Counted from the stretch's first letter, positions 51,377 through 59,720 are shown. The stretch is DNA of 64,000 nt from Croceicoccus hydrothermalis (GCF_022378335.1 NZ_JAIQCI010000007.1:124001-188000); one strand, 5' to 3'. A program made the numbers and translations. Notes: a model not told the origin generated them from the sequence alone.

Positions 51377-52162
51377 GTGGCAACCGAAGCCAAGGTCGAT
51401 CCGATGCACCAGTTCACCATCGAGCCGCTTTTCGGCTCCGAGGGGTGGGAAGTGGCCGGATATAATCTCGCATTCACGAATTCGGCGCTCTGGATGGCGC
51501 TGACCGCGGTCGTGCTCTGGGGCTTCGTCGCGCTCGGCATGAAGGGGCAGCTCGTCCCCGGCCGGTGGCAGATGGCGGTCGAAAGCTTCACCGGCTTCGT
51601 CGACGACATGCTGGAGGCGAACATCGGCAAGGCGGGGCGCAAATACGTGCCTTACGTGTTCTCGCTGTTCATGTTCATCCTGTTCGCCAACGTGCTCGGC
51701 CTGCTGCCGCTTGGCGTCGTCGGCCTGCATCCCTTTACCTTCACCAGCCATTTCACGGTTACCGGCATTCTCGCGATCATGTCGTTCTCGATCGTGCTGA
51801 TCGTCGGTTTTGCCAAGCACGGAATCGGTTTCCTGTCGCTGTTCGTGCCGCATGGCACGCCCGCTCCCATGATTCCGTTCATTTTCCTGGTCGAGCTGGT
51901 CAGCTTCATGGTCCGCCCGTTCAGCCTCGCGCTGCGGCTTTTCGTGGCGATGATGGCCGGGCACCTTCTGCTCGAAGTCCTGTCCGGCTTCGTCATCAGC
52001 AGCTCGAACGCGGGCGTGGGCACCGGCGTGCTCGTCGGCATTCCCACCTTCCTGCTGATGATCGGCATCTGCGCGCTCGAACTGCTCGTCGCTGCCGTGC
52101 AGGCCTATGTTTTCGCCCTGTTGACCGCGCTCTACATCAATGACGCGGAAAACCTTCACTAA
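51377..52162 (+). CDS. atpB: F0F1 ATP synthase subunit a
   Basis: Proton-channel subunit of F0. About 261 residues with five to six membrane helices; the essential Arg187 lies in FSLALRLFVAMMAGH, and ALELLVAAVQAYVFALL forms the last helix. GTG 51377 is preferred (VATEAKVDPMHQFTIEPLF matches sphingomonad starts, AGGGA upstream); an ATG at 51341 would add 12 residues unlike the family. The 148-nt gap before it contains inverted repeats (GATCTG/CAGATC near 51226-51250; GGCGGCG/CGCCGCC) of unknown role. Confidence 0.95.
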   Translation: MATEAKVDPMHQFTIEPLFGSEGWEVAGYNLAFTNSALWMALTAVVLWGFVALGMKGQLVPGRWQMAVESFTGFVDDMLEANIGKAGRKYVPYVFSLFMFILFANVLGLLPLGVVGLHPFTFTSHFTVTGILAIMSFSIVLIVGFAKHGIGFLSLFVPHGTPAPMIPFIFLVELVSFMVRPFSLALRLFVAMMAGHLLLEVLSGFVISSSNAGVGTGVLVGIPTFLLMIGICALELLVAAVQAYVFALLTALYINDAENLH

Positions 52163-52202
52163 GTCTCCGAATTACCGAATCTACGAAAGGGAGTTTATTA
52201 CC

Positions 52203-52430
52203 ATGGACGCAGAAAGCGCACGCATGCTCGGTGCCGGTCTCGCCGCTGTCGGTGCCGGTCTGGCATCGCTGGGTGTCGGCAATGTCTTTGCAAAGTTCCT
52301 GGAAGGCGCGCTGCGCAATCCGGGCGCCGCAGACGGTCAGCAGGGCCGCCTGTTCATCGGCTTCGCTGCTGCCGAACTTCTCGGTCTGCTGGCGTTCGTC
52401 GTGGCGATGATCCTGGTCTTCGTGGCCTGA
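52203..52430 (+). CDS. atpE: F0F1 ATP synthase subunit c
   Basis: Proteolipid subunit of the c-ring. 75 residues form a two-helix hairpin: GAGLAAVGAGLASLGVGNVF (helix 1), polar loop ALRNPGA, and helix 2 with the proton-carrying Glu58 (GFAAAELLGLLAFVVAM). Residues around Glu58 are those of H+-dependent rings, without the Na+-ring pattern. AGGGAG site upstream. A hairpin follows the gene, in keeping with the high copy number of subunit c. Confidence 0.97.
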   Translation: MDAESARMLGAGLAAVGAGLASLGVGNVFAKFLEGALRNPGAADGQQGRLFIGFAAAELLGLLAFVVAMILVFVA

Positions 52431-52445
52431 TCATATTGCCTGTGC

Positions 52446-52477
52446 GATCCGGCCGGGGCAGGGGCCCTGGCCGGATC
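52446..52477 (+). terminator. Hairpin between atpE and atpF' (attenuator or mRNA stabiliser)
   Basis: 9-bp perfect stem (GATCCGGCC / GGCCGGATC) with a 14-nt loop, 15 nt after the atpE stop and without a T-tract. It could protect the atpE 3' end or reduce downstream transcription. Confidence 0.5.
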
Positions 52478-52510
52478 GGTATCTATCCAATCATGCCTTC
52501 GGACTGATCG

Positions 52511-53005
52511 ATGCCACAAATCGAACAAATCGCCGCGACCTATGCCAGCCAGATCTTCTGGCTGCTGCTGATTTTCGGTCTCGTGTTTTTCGTGGTCGGA
52601 AAAGGCATGGTGCCCAAGGTCATGGGCACGGTCGACATGCGCGACAAGCGTATTGCCGACGATCTTACCGCCGCCGAAACCGCCCGCCGCGAAGCGGACG
52701 AGCAGGAAGAGGCATGGCGCAAGCGTGAGAACGACAATCGCGCCCGGGCTCAGGCTCTCATCGCGGAGGCGAAAGCCGATGCTGCCAGCCAGACCGAGCG
52801 CGCCGTCGCCGAGGCGCAATCCCGCATCGACGAACATCTTGCCGCTGCCGAGGCGCGCATCGATGCCTCGCGCCGCAATGCCGCGACCGAAATCGAGAAC
52901 GTCGCCACCGAAGCGACCCAGGACATCGTGAAGCGCATTGCCGCACTCAACGTGTCGCAGGCCGAGGCGCATAACGCCGTCAAGGAGGTCATGGTCCGTG
53001 GCTGA
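52511..53005 (+). CDS. atpF': F0F1 ATP synthase subunit b'
   Basis: A 164-residue peripheral-stalk subunit: one N-terminal helix in the membrane (IFWLLLIFGLVFFVVGKGMVP) and a long charged, Ala-rich coiled coil. It is the b' partner of the b subunit encoded next, as in phototrophic and other alphaproteobacteria. It overlaps atpF by 8 nt. Confidence 0.93.
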   Translation: MPQIEQIAATYASQIFWLLLIFGLVFFVVGKGMVPKVMGTVDMRDKRIADDLTAAETARREADEQEEAWRKRENDNRARAQALIAEAKADAASQTERAVAEAQSRIDEHLAAAEARIDASRRNAATEIENVATEATQDIVKRIAALNVSQAEAHNAVKEVMVRG

Positions 53006-53603
53006 TTATCAACTGTTTCTGAACGGCATGGCCGTCACCTCCACCGGCGTCGAGGAACGTCTCGATCATGCCGCCGAGCTGGAAGGCATGACCGAAGATC
53101 ATGGCGGCGAGCATGTCGAACCGGTGGCGTTCGGCTTCATCGGGCCGGGCGCGTGGGTCTCTCTGGCCATGCTCGTCTTCATCATCATCCTGTTGTGGAA
53201 AGGCGTGCCGAAGCTGGTCGCGGGCGGCCTGGATGCGCGTATCGCCGCCATTCGTGAGCAACTCGACGATGCGAAACGCCTGCGCGGCGAGGCCGAGGCC
53301 CTTCGCAAGGAATATGCCGACAAGATCGCCGGCGCCGAACGCGATGCCGAGGCGATGCTCGAAAACGCGCGCCGCGAGGCCGGCGCCATCGTGGAGCGGG
53401 CCGAGACCGACACCGCGGCCATGATCGTACGACGCGAACGCATGGCGCAGGACAAGATCGCGGGCGCCGAGCGTGCGGCGGTCGAGGAACTCCGCGCGAA
53501 GGCGGCTCGCGCTTCGGCCGAAGCATCGGGTCAGATCATCGCGCGCAACCATAATGCGGTTGCCGATCGCGCGCTGGTCGACAAGGCAATCGCCAGCTTC
53601 TGA
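52998..53603 (+). CDS. atpF: F0F1 ATP synthase subunit b
   Basis: A 201-residue peripheral-stalk subunit. An N-terminal extension (about 45 residues) precedes the membrane helix (PGAWVSLAMLVFIIILLWKGVP) and a coiled coil (DARIAAIREQLDDAKRLRGEAEALRKEY). GTG 52998 lies inside the atpF' 3' end with AAGGAGG 11 nt upstream. F1 genes are not in the window, consistent with separate F0 and F1 operons in alphaproteobacteria. Confidence 0.93.
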   Translation: MADYQLFLNGMAVTSTGVEERLDHAAELEGMTEDHGGEHVEPVAFGFIGPGAWVSLAMLVFIIILLWKGVPKLVAGGLDARIAAIREQLDDAKRLRGEAEALRKEYADKIAGAERDAEAMLENARREAGAIVERAETDTAAMIVRRERMAQDKIAGAERAAVEELRAKAARASAEASGQIIARNHNAVADRALVDKAIASF

Positions 53604-53624
53604 GCGCGCATCCGACATGACGAT

Positions 53625-53658
53625 AAAAGCCCGGCGGGAGCGATCCTGCCGGGCTTTT
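53625..53658. terminator. Terminator of the F0 operon
   Basis: Inverted repeat AAAAGCCCGGC(GGGA)...(TCCT)GCCGGGCTTTT with a small loop, ending in TTTTCG. Symmetric A/T ends suit both atpF and convergent gloB. Confidence 0.85.
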
Positions 53659-53689
53659 CGTATCGGTCACCGATTGCGATGGAGCCTGA

Positions 53690-54448
53690 TCAAAACCCAT
53701 CCTTCGCCGCGCGCAGGGCTGCGAACGTTTCCACCGCATCGCCGCCGCCCCAGCGGGCCTGCATTCCGGCGTCGTCGGCACGAAGAAACGGGTTGGTGGC
53801 CAGTTCTCGCTGCAATGTGGTGGGGACGGTCGCCTTGCCCGCGGCACGGCGCTCCTCCACCTCCTCGGCATAGCGCCGCAGGGCCGCATTATCGGGATCG
53901 GCGTGCAGCGCAAATCGCGCGTTCGCCGCCGTATATTCGTGCGCGCAATAAATCGTCGTCTGCGAGGGCAAGGATTTCAGCCGCGTAAGGCTGCTCCAGA
54001 ACTGCTCCGCCGTTCCTTCGAACATGCGCCCGCAGCCAAGTGCGAACAGCGCATCGCCAACGAAGGCGATTTCCGCGTCGGGGAGGTGATAGGCGATATG
54101 GCCGTGGGTATGACCGCCCACGTCGATAATCTGCGCCTCATGCGCGCCGATGGTGACCGTGTCGCGGCCAGAAACGCTGCGGTCGATCGCCGCGATCTTT
54201 GGGGCTTCTGCGGCCGGTGCGACGATCTGGCATCCGGTCTCGGCCTTGATCGCCTCGTTCCCACCGGCATGGTCAGGGTGCCAGTGCGTGTTCCAGATCT
54301 GCGTAATCGTCCAGCCCTTTTCATCGGCCTCGCGCAGATAGGCGTCGGCATCGGGCGTATCGATGCAAACGGTCTCCCCGCTTTCCGCATCGTGCATTAG
54401 GTATCCGTAATTGTCGGACAGGCAGGGAAACTGGTGGATTTGCAACAT
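53690..54448 (-). CDS. gloB: Hydroxyacylglutathione hydrolase (glyoxalase II)
   Basis: Hydrolyses S-lactoylglutathione in methylglyoxal detoxification. The 252-residue metallo-beta-lactamase-fold protein has the dinuclear site motif THWHPDHAGG (His55, His57, Asp59, His60), GHTHGHIAY, VGDALFALGCGRMFEG and the substrate-binding C-terminal NPFLR segment. Start ATG 54448 (MLQIHQFPCLSDNYGYL). Confidence 0.95.
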   Translation of the reverse strand: MLQIHQFPCLSDNYGYLMHDAESGETVCIDTPDADAYLREADEKGWTITQIWNTHWHPDHAGGNEAIKAETGCQIVAPAAEAPKIAAIDRSVSGRDTVTIGAHEAQIIDVGGHTHGHIAYHLPDAEIAFVGDALFALGCGRMFEGTAEQFWSSLTRLKSLPSQTTIYCAHEYTAANARFALHADPDNAALRRYAEEVEERRAAGKATVPTTLQRELATNPFLRADDAGMQARWGGGDAVETFAALRAAKDGF

Positions 54449-54559
54449 GGCGGGCTTTCGATCTGCGTATAGGCATCGGGCGGTGTGCGTTCCCCGGATC
54501 AATCCGCCGGCCCCACCGCCGGTTCCAGAACGGTGCGATAGATATTGCTCCCGAATAGC

Positions 54560-54595
54560 AAAAGCCCGCCCGCTGTTTCCAGCGAACGGGCTTTT
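54560..54595 (-). terminator. rpsA terminator
   Basis: Stem AAAAGCCCG / CGGGCTTTT with inner CGCTG/CAGCG pairing, 31 nt beyond the rpsA stop; T-tract on the minus strand. Confidence 0.8.
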
Positions 54596-54625
54596 GTCGT
54601 GTTTCCGAATGGAAGCGCGAGGGGC

Positions 54626-56329
54626 TTAGTTCTTGCCCTTGAGCGCCTCGCCCAGGATGTCGCCGAGCGACGCACCCGAATCGGACGAGCCGTACTGCGC
54701 CACCGCTTCCTTCTCTTCGGCGAGCTGACGCGCCTTGATCGAGAAGTTGGGCTTTTTCGTGCGGTCGAAACCGGTGACCATCGCATCGACCTTCTGGCCG
54801 GTCTGGAAACGATCAGGACGCTGCTCGTCGCGGTCGCGGCCAAGGTCCGAACGCTTCACGAAACCGGTCGCGCCATCTTCGCCAACCTGCACCTCGAGAC
54901 CGCCATCGCGAACCTCGAGAACGGTGACGGTGACGACTTCGCCGCGGCGCAGGCCATCGGTCGCGCCGCCGCCAACGGCCGGAGCGCCCTTTTCAAGCTG
55001 CTTCATGCCGAGCGAGATGCGCTCCTTCTCGACATCGATGTCGAGAACCACGGCTTCGACTTCCTCACCCTTGCGGTGCAGGGCGAGGGCGTCCTCACCC
55101 GAAATGCCCCACGCGATGTCGGACATGTGAACCATGCCGTCGACGTCGCCATCGAGGCCGATGAACAGGCCGAATTCGGTCGCGTTCTTGACTTCGCCGG
55201 TGACGGTCGAGCCGATCGGGTGCTTCTCCGCGAAATCGTCCCAGGGGTTCGACTGCGCCTGCTTGAGGCCGAGCGAGATGCGGCGCTTTTCCGAATCGAC
55301 TTCGAGCACCATGACCTCGACTTCCTGGCTCGTCGAAACGATCTTGCCGGGGTGGACGTTCTTCTTGGTCCAGCTCATCTCGGACACGTGCACGAGGCCC
55401 TCGATACCCGGTTCCAGTTCGACGAACGCACCATATTCGGTGATGTTCGTGACCGTGCCCGACATCTTCATGCCGACCGGATATTTCGCCGCGACGCCGT
55501 CCCACGGATCGCTCTCAAGCTGCTTCATGCCGAGCGAGATGCGCTGCGTATCGGCGTTGATGCGGATGATCTGCACTGTGACGGTATCGCCGATGTTCAC
55601 GATCTCGTTCGGATGGTTGACCCGCTTGTAGCTCATGTCGGTGACGTGGAGCAGGCCGTCGATACCGCCAAGATCCACGAACGCACCGTAATCGGTGATG
55701 TTCTTCACCACGCCGTCGATCACCTGACCCTCGGCCAGCTTCTCGATCAGTTCCTGACGCTGTTCGGCGCGGGTTTCCTCGAGAACGGCGCGGCGCGACA
55801 CGACGATATTGCCGCGGCGACGATCCATCTTGAGCACTTGGAAAGGCTGAGGAATGCCCATCAGCGGGGCGATGTCGCGCACCGGGCGGATATCGACCTG
55901 CGAACCAGGAAGGAACGCGACGGCGCCGTCGAGGTCCACGGTGAAGCCGCCCTTGACGCGGCCGAAGATCTGACCCTCGACGCGCTTGCCTTCGCCGAAT
56001 TCGCTTTCGAGACGGTCCCATGCGGCCTCGCGGCGGGCGCGGTCGCGCGACAGCATCGCTTCGCCGTCGGCATTTTCCACGCGGTCGACATACACTTCGA
56101 CTTCGTCACCCACGGACAGGCCGTGCGGCTGACCCTGCGGCGCGAATTCGGAAAGGCGGATGCGGCCTTCGCTCTTGAGCCCGACGTCGATGATCGCCTT
56201 GTCGTTCTCGATACCGGTGACGGTGCCCATGACGACGCGGCCTTCGAAGCCGCCATCGGCCTCATTACCAAGCGTTTCGTCGAGCATTGCCGCGAAATCG
56301 TCGCGGCTCGGGTTTGCCGAAGTGGCCAT
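54626..56329 (-). CDS. rpsA: 30S ribosomal protein S1
   Basis: RNA-binding protein that helps the 30S subunit load and unfold mRNA. The 567 residues contain six S1 (OB-fold) repeats from about residue 29 to 540, for example GTVTGIENDKAIIDVGLKSEGRI, DGVVKNITDYGAFVDLGGIDGLLHVTDMS and EVKNATEFGLFIGLDGDVDGMVHMSDI. The ATG at 56329 (MATSANPSRDDFAAML) matches the family. It follows cmk, the classical cmk-rpsA order, with a 328-nt gap. Confidence 0.97.
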   Translation of the reverse strand: MATSANPSRDDFAAMLDETLGNEADGGFEGRVVMGTVTGIENDKAIIDVGLKSEGRIRLSEFAPQGQPHGLSVGDEVEVYVDRVENADGEAMLSRDRARREAAWDRLESEFGEGKRVEGQIFGRVKGGFTVDLDGAVAFLPGSQVDIRPVRDIAPLMGIPQPFQVLKMDRRRGNIVVSRRAVLEETRAEQRQELIEKLAEGQVIDGVVKNITDYGAFVDLGGIDGLLHVTDMSYKRVNHPNEIVNIGDTVTVQIIRINADTQRISLGMKQLESDPWDGVAAKYPVGMKMSGTVTNITEYGAFVELEPGIEGLVHVSEMSWTKKNVHPGKIVSTSQEVEVMVLEVDSEKRRISLGLKQAQSNPWDDFAEKHPIGSTVTGEVKNATEFGLFIGLDGDVDGMVHMSDIAWGISGEDALALHRKGEEVEAVVLDIDVEKERISLGMKQLEKGAPAVGGGATDGLRRGEVVTVTVLEVRDGGLEVQVGEDGATGFVKRSDLGRDRDEQRPDRFQTGQKVDAMVTGFDRTKKPNFSIKARQLAEEKEAVAQYGSSDSGASLGDILGEALKGKN

Positions 56330-56360
56330 GTAGGTGAAATCCTGTTCAATCGATGTTTCC

Positions 56361-56392
56361 GGCCAGGCGGTTTTTCCGCCGGTCTTTTGGCC
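56361..56392 (-). promoter_or_regulatory. Stable hairpin in the rpsA leader
   Basis: On the minus strand GGCCA, 8 nt, GGCGG-AAAAA-CCGCC, TGGCC: nested stems 32 nt before the rpsA ATG. A position suited to translational autoregulation by S1; function is unproven. Confidence 0.4.
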
Positions 56393-56657
56393 GAACTGCC
56401 CGCACGGCCCCATGCCGGTACAGGCGTTCTCGGGGCTTTCGCCAACGAAGCCTGGCAATATTGCGAAACGCGAGCGGCGCGGCCGGGCGAACCGGATGAC
56501 GCGATGCCAACGGATGCATGCAAAGGATGCGCCTGTCGGCGCGTCCTGCCAGCCTTCGAACGGTGCTTGTCAAAACCCGTCGAACGGGCGCGCGGGTAAG
56601 TGAATTTCCGGGGAATTGCAAGCGAAACCGCCCCGCGGCGGAACCTTTCGTACCCGA
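56393..56657 (-). other. cmk-rpsA intergenic region
   Basis: This is most of a 328-nt gap without a gene. On the minus strand it has a short CCGCC/GGCGG hairpin plus TTT just after cmk, a perfect TTGACA (56573-56568) whose -10 partner is poor (GGCAGG at 17 nt), and a GCGCC-GACA-GGCGC hairpin. It probably holds the rpsA promoter; no small gene or known RNA family is evident. Confidence 0.4.
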
Positions 56658-57287
56658 TCAGCCCTGCCCGCCGCGCCGTTTTTCGACGAGAGCGATGGCG
56701 GCGGCCAGCGATTCGGCCGCGTCGAGATTCGAATTGTCGAGAACCAATGCATCCGCCGCCTCGACAAGCGGCGCCTCCGCCCGGTTCCGGTCCCGCGCGT
56801 CCCGCCGCATCAGATCGGCGTGGATCGCGTCCAGCGTGACATCCTCGCCCCGGCTCTGGCTTTCGCGAAAGCGGCGTTTGGCCCGCGCCTCAAGGCTTGC
56901 CGTGACGAACAGCTTGACCGTCGCCTCGGGCACGATCACCGTGCCGATGTCGCGCCCGTCCAGAACCGCGCCGCCGGGCCGCGCGGCAAAGGCGCGTTGC
57001 CGGGCCAGCAATGCGGCCCGCACGCGCTTGTGCACCGATACCCGGCTCGCCAGCGCACCGACCGCCTCTGTCCGCAGGATCGGTTCAATCAGCAGGCTGT
57101 CCGGAAATTCGCAGGCCCGCGCCGCGTCGAGCGGATCGTCCGGATCCCCGCCATTCAGCCGCACCTGCCGCCCGACCGCGCGATAGAGAAGCCCGGTGTC
57201 GAGATGCGGCAGTCGGTAATGCTTGGCCAGCCCCTTGGCGATAGTGCCCTTGCCCGATGCGGTCGGGCCGTCCACGGCAATGATCAT
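56658..57287 (-). CDS. cmk: Cytidylate kinase
   Basis: Phosphorylates CMP and dCMP. The 209 residues show the P-loop VDGPTASGKGTIAKGLA, DTGLLYRAVGR, the CMP-binding DGRDIGTVI and the Arg-rich lid RDARDRNRAEAPL. ATG 57287 has AGGAG upstream and overlaps the stop of the small membrane-protein gene by 4 nt. aroA-x-cmk-rpsA is a conserved order. Confidence 0.95.
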   Translation of the reverse strand: MIIAVDGPTASGKGTIAKGLAKHYRLPHLDTGLLYRAVGRQVRLNGGDPDDPLDAARACEFPDSLLIEPILRTEAVGALASRVSVHKRVRAALLARQRAFAARPGGAVLDGRDIGTVIVPEATVKLFVTASLEARAKRRFRESQSRGEDVTLDAIHADLMRRDARDRNRAEAPLVEAADALVLDNSNLDAAESLAAAIALVEKRRGGQG

Positions 57288-57538
57288 GGCTCGCTCCTGC
57301 GGGCGGCGGCGGCCTTCACCAGGCCCCATATGGCGACACACGCCCATATGCCTTCCAGCACGAGCGAGGGCAGATTGGTGTTCACGGTGAGCGAGACCGC
57401 CAGCAGACCGGCGCCGAGCAGGTTCACGCTATGGACGATAAACGGGTTGGGCGCCTCGCGCGCGGTGAGATAGCCATAGGCGGACACGATGCACAGCATG
57501 CCGGCGAACCCGACGATATTGGCGGTGCCGCTCGTCAC
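57284..57538 (-). CDS. CBU_0592-like small membrane protein
   Basis: An 84-residue protein with three hydrophobic segments (IVGFAGMLCIVSAYGYL, FIVHSVNLLGAGLLAVSLTV, LVLEGIWACVAIWGLV). The NxxGA and FxxE-like pattern with conserved Asn in HSVNLLGAG is that of the CBU_0592 family, whose function is unknown. It overlaps aroA by 4 nt and cmk by 4 nt, so it is made from the aroA-cmk transcript. Confidence 0.8.
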   Translation of the reverse strand: MTSGTANIVGFAGMLCIVSAYGYLTAREAPNPFIVHSVNLLGAGLLAVSLTVNTNLPSLVLEGIWACVAIWGLVKAAAARRSEP

Positions 57539-58884
57539 CGTGCGGCCTCGTCGAGCAGGGTTTCGAACGCGGGGAAGCTGGTGGCGATAGGTGTCACGTC
57601 ATCGATTTCGACGCCGTCCACGCTGCGCGATCCGGCGATGGCCATGCTCATCGCTATACGATGGTCGAGATGGGTGGCGACCCGTGTTCCTTCGAGCGTG
57701 CCGGGGAGGGGATCGCCACCGCGCCCGTCGATCACCAGCCCATCGGCGGTTTCCTCGACCCGCGCGCCCGCAAGGGTAAGCGCCGCCGCCATCGCCGATA
57801 GCCTGTCCGATTCCTTCACCCGCAATTCTTCGAGGCCCCGCGTGACCGTGCGCCCGCTCGCCATGGCGGCCGCCACGAACAGCACGGGAAATTCGTCGAT
57901 CATGGCCGGCGCGACGGCGGGGTCCACCTCCACGCCGCAAAGCGCGGAATGCCGCACGCGCAGATCGGCCACAGGCTCGCCGCCAACCTCGCGGCGGTCC
58001 TGCTCCTCGATCGACCCGCCCATGTCGCGCAGCACGGCAAAAAGCGCCGATCGGGTGGGATTGAGCCCGACATTTTCAAGGATCAGGTCGGAGCCTGGCA
58101 CCAGCAATGCGGCCACGACGAAAAACGCGGCGGAGGACGGATCGCCCGGCACGACGATATCGCGCGCCTGCAATTCGCAGGGACCGGCAATGGTAATGAC
58201 CCGCGCGCCGTTCTCCTCGCCCACGAAAAGATCGGCGCCGAACCCGCGCAGCATCCGTTCCGAATGATCGCGCGTGGCGACGGGCTCTACGACGGTGGTT
58301 TCGCCTTCGATATTCAATCCGGCAAGAAGCACCGCGCTCTTCACCTGTGCCGAGGCGACGGGCAATTCGTAGCGGATCGGCACGCCCGGATGTGCGCCAC
58401 GCATAGTGAGGGGGAGCCGCCCGCCGGGGCTCGCCGTGAAGTCCGCACCGATCAGCGAGAGCGGTTCGATGACCCGTCCCATCGGCCGTTTCGAAAGGCT
58501 GGCATCGCCGGTAAAGGTGGCGGTGATCCCGTGGCTCGCGACAAGGCCCATCAACAGGCGTGTCGACGTGCCCGAATTCCCCATCTCCAGCACGGTTTCG
58601 GGTTGCAGCAATCCGCCGCTTCCCACCCCGTCAACATGCCAGATACCGTCGTCGCCGCGCACGACCCTTGTCCCCATCGCCCGCATGGCGGCCGCGGTGG
58701 CAAGCACGTCCTCCCCTTCGAGCAGGCCGGAAATCGTGCTGTGTCCCACGGCCAGCGATGACAGCATGATCGCGCGGTGGCTGATCGATTTGTCGCCGGG
58801 CACACGCATCCGCCCGGTCAGCGGCCCGAGAGCACGGAACCTGTGAGGGCGCAGGCGATTGGCGGGGTGATCGGGCGCGGTCAT
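57535..58884 (-). CDS. aroA: 3-phosphoshikimate 1-carboxyvinyltransferase (EPSP synthase, class II)
   Basis: Sixth step of the shikimate pathway. The 449 residues are closest in pattern to the class II (Agrobacterium CP4) type: VPGDKSISHRA, GDASLSKRPMGRV, PVASAQVKSAVLLAGLN, VPGDPSSAAFF, LEELRVKESDRLSA and VATHLDHRIAMS. The PEP-site loop reads GNSGTSTR (102-109), with Gly105 where CP4 has Ala. Start at ATG 58884; the upstream extension of the frame is not family-like. Confidence 0.95.
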   Translation of the reverse strand: MTAPDHPANRLRPHRFRALGPLTGRMRVPGDKSISHRAIMLSSLAVGHSTISGLLEGEDVLATAAAMRAMGTRVVRGDDGIWHVDGVGSGGLLQPETVLEMGNSGTSTRLLMGLVASHGITATFTGDASLSKRPMGRVIEPLSLIGADFTASPGGRLPLTMRGAHPGVPIRYELPVASAQVKSAVLLAGLNIEGETTVVEPVATRDHSERMLRGFGADLFVGEENGARVITIAGPCELQARDIVVPGDPSSAAFFVVAALLVPGSDLILENVGLNPTRSALFAVLRDMGGSIEEQDRREVGGEPVADLRVRHSALCGVEVDPAVAPAMIDEFPVLFVAAAMASGRTVTRGLEELRVKESDRLSAMAAALTLAGARVEETADGLVIDGRGGDPLPGTLEGTRVATHLDHRIAMSMAIAGSRSVDGVEIDDVTPIATSFPAFETLLDEAAR

Positions 58885-58977
58885 GGGCGGGGTCCGGATG
58901 TCGTCATTGCGGCGGGCTTTTGACAGGGGCACCGGCCTATGGCAAGGCGCGCGCTCTTCGCAGGGACGGACATGCGG

Positions 58978-59008
58978 TTGAAGCCTGTCCCTCGCGCGCC
59001 CATTTAAT
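58978..59008 (+). promoter_or_regulatory. Possible promoter of the FYDLN-acid protein gene
   Basis: TTGAAG followed by an AT-rich CATTTAAT (CATTTA at 17 nt or TTTAAT at 19 nt). A perfect 8-bp hairpin (ATGCCGGC / GCCGGCAT, 59022-59047) follows in the leader, just before the GAGGAA ribosome-binding site. Confidence 0.35.
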
Positions 59009-59065
59009 ATTGCAGCAAGATATGCCGGCCCCTTGTTTCGCCGGCATCGCCAGACGAGGAATTTC

Positions 59066-59392
59066 ATGGTCAAGCCCGAATGGGGTGCAAAGCACACCTG
59101 CCCGAAATGCGGAACCCGCTTCTACGATCTCGGCAAGGACGATCCGGTCCACTGCATCGAGTGCGGGAACGAATGGACGCCCGAACCCGTGCTGAAAAGC
59201 AAGCAGCCCATCCCCTTCGAGGAGACGAAGGACAAGAAGAAGGACGACGATTCCGATCTTGGCGATGACGATCTCGACAATGATCTGGACGTGGATGACG
59301 ACGACGATTCGCCGGATAACGATGTCGACCTTGGCGGTGACGACGATCTCGGCGTCGCCAATGTGAAGGACGACGACGAAGAGGACAGCTGA
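59066..59392 (+). CDS. FYDLN acid domain (TIGR02300 family) protein
   Basis: A 108-residue protein. An N-terminal zinc-ribbon-like half has Cys12, Cys15 (CPKC), Cys30 and Cys33 (CIEC) around the family motif, here FYDLGKDD instead of FYDLNKDD. The C-terminal 60 residues are almost entirely Asp/Glu plus Lys, with runs of D. The family is alphaproteobacterial and of unknown function. GAGGAA lies 5 nt before the ATG. It is divergent from aroA and upstream of tRNA-Ala. Confidence 0.88.
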   Translation: MVKPEWGAKHTCPKCGTRFYDLGKDDPVHCIECGNEWTPEPVLKSKQPIPFEETKDKKKDDDSDLGDDDLDNDLDVDDDDDSPDNDVDLGGDDDLGVANVKDDDEEDS

Positions 59393-59401
59393 TGCTGTGA
59401 C

Positions 59402-59440
59402 GGCGCGCGGGTGGGGACGATCCCGAACCTTCCGCGCGCC
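59402..59440 (+). terminator. Hairpin after the FYDLN-acid protein gene
   Basis: 9-bp stem (GGCGCGCGG / CCGCGCGCC) 9 nt after the stop with a 21-nt loop and no T-tract. Probable but weak terminator. Confidence 0.4.
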
Positions 59441-59509
59441 GTTCCGACCGGCCGATTGGCGGTGGTGACGGATAAACTGGCGCGCATCGGAATTTTCCGA
59501 TTTTTCCGC

Positions 59510-59538
59510 TTGCCAGGATCGAAACCTCTCCCTAAAGA
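59510..59538 (+). promoter_or_regulatory. Predicted tRNA-Ala promoter
   Basis: TTGCCA, 17 nt, TAAAGA, 68 nt upstream of the mature tRNA 5' end. Same -10 style as the atp and sapC promoters. Confidence 0.5.
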
Positions 59539-59606
59539 GCCGGCTCCCGACGCGATGACGTCGGCGAAACGAAGGCCGCGGCCCATCGCCGCCTTCGAAA
59601 AATGAC

Positions 59607-59682
<76 letters not shown>

Positions 59683-59720
59683 TTTTTCCTTATGCTTTCA
59701 GCTTATTTTTAGAGGTTCGT

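Noticed and set aside
54545-56599. A 684-codon plus-strand frame opposite rpsA with repeats (for example LLHAERDA)
   Set aside because: The repeats only reflect the antisense of the S1 domain repeats.
59411-59605. A 64-codon frame just before tRNA-Ala
   Set aside because: It overlaps the hairpin and the predicted tRNA promoter, and its translation is without features.
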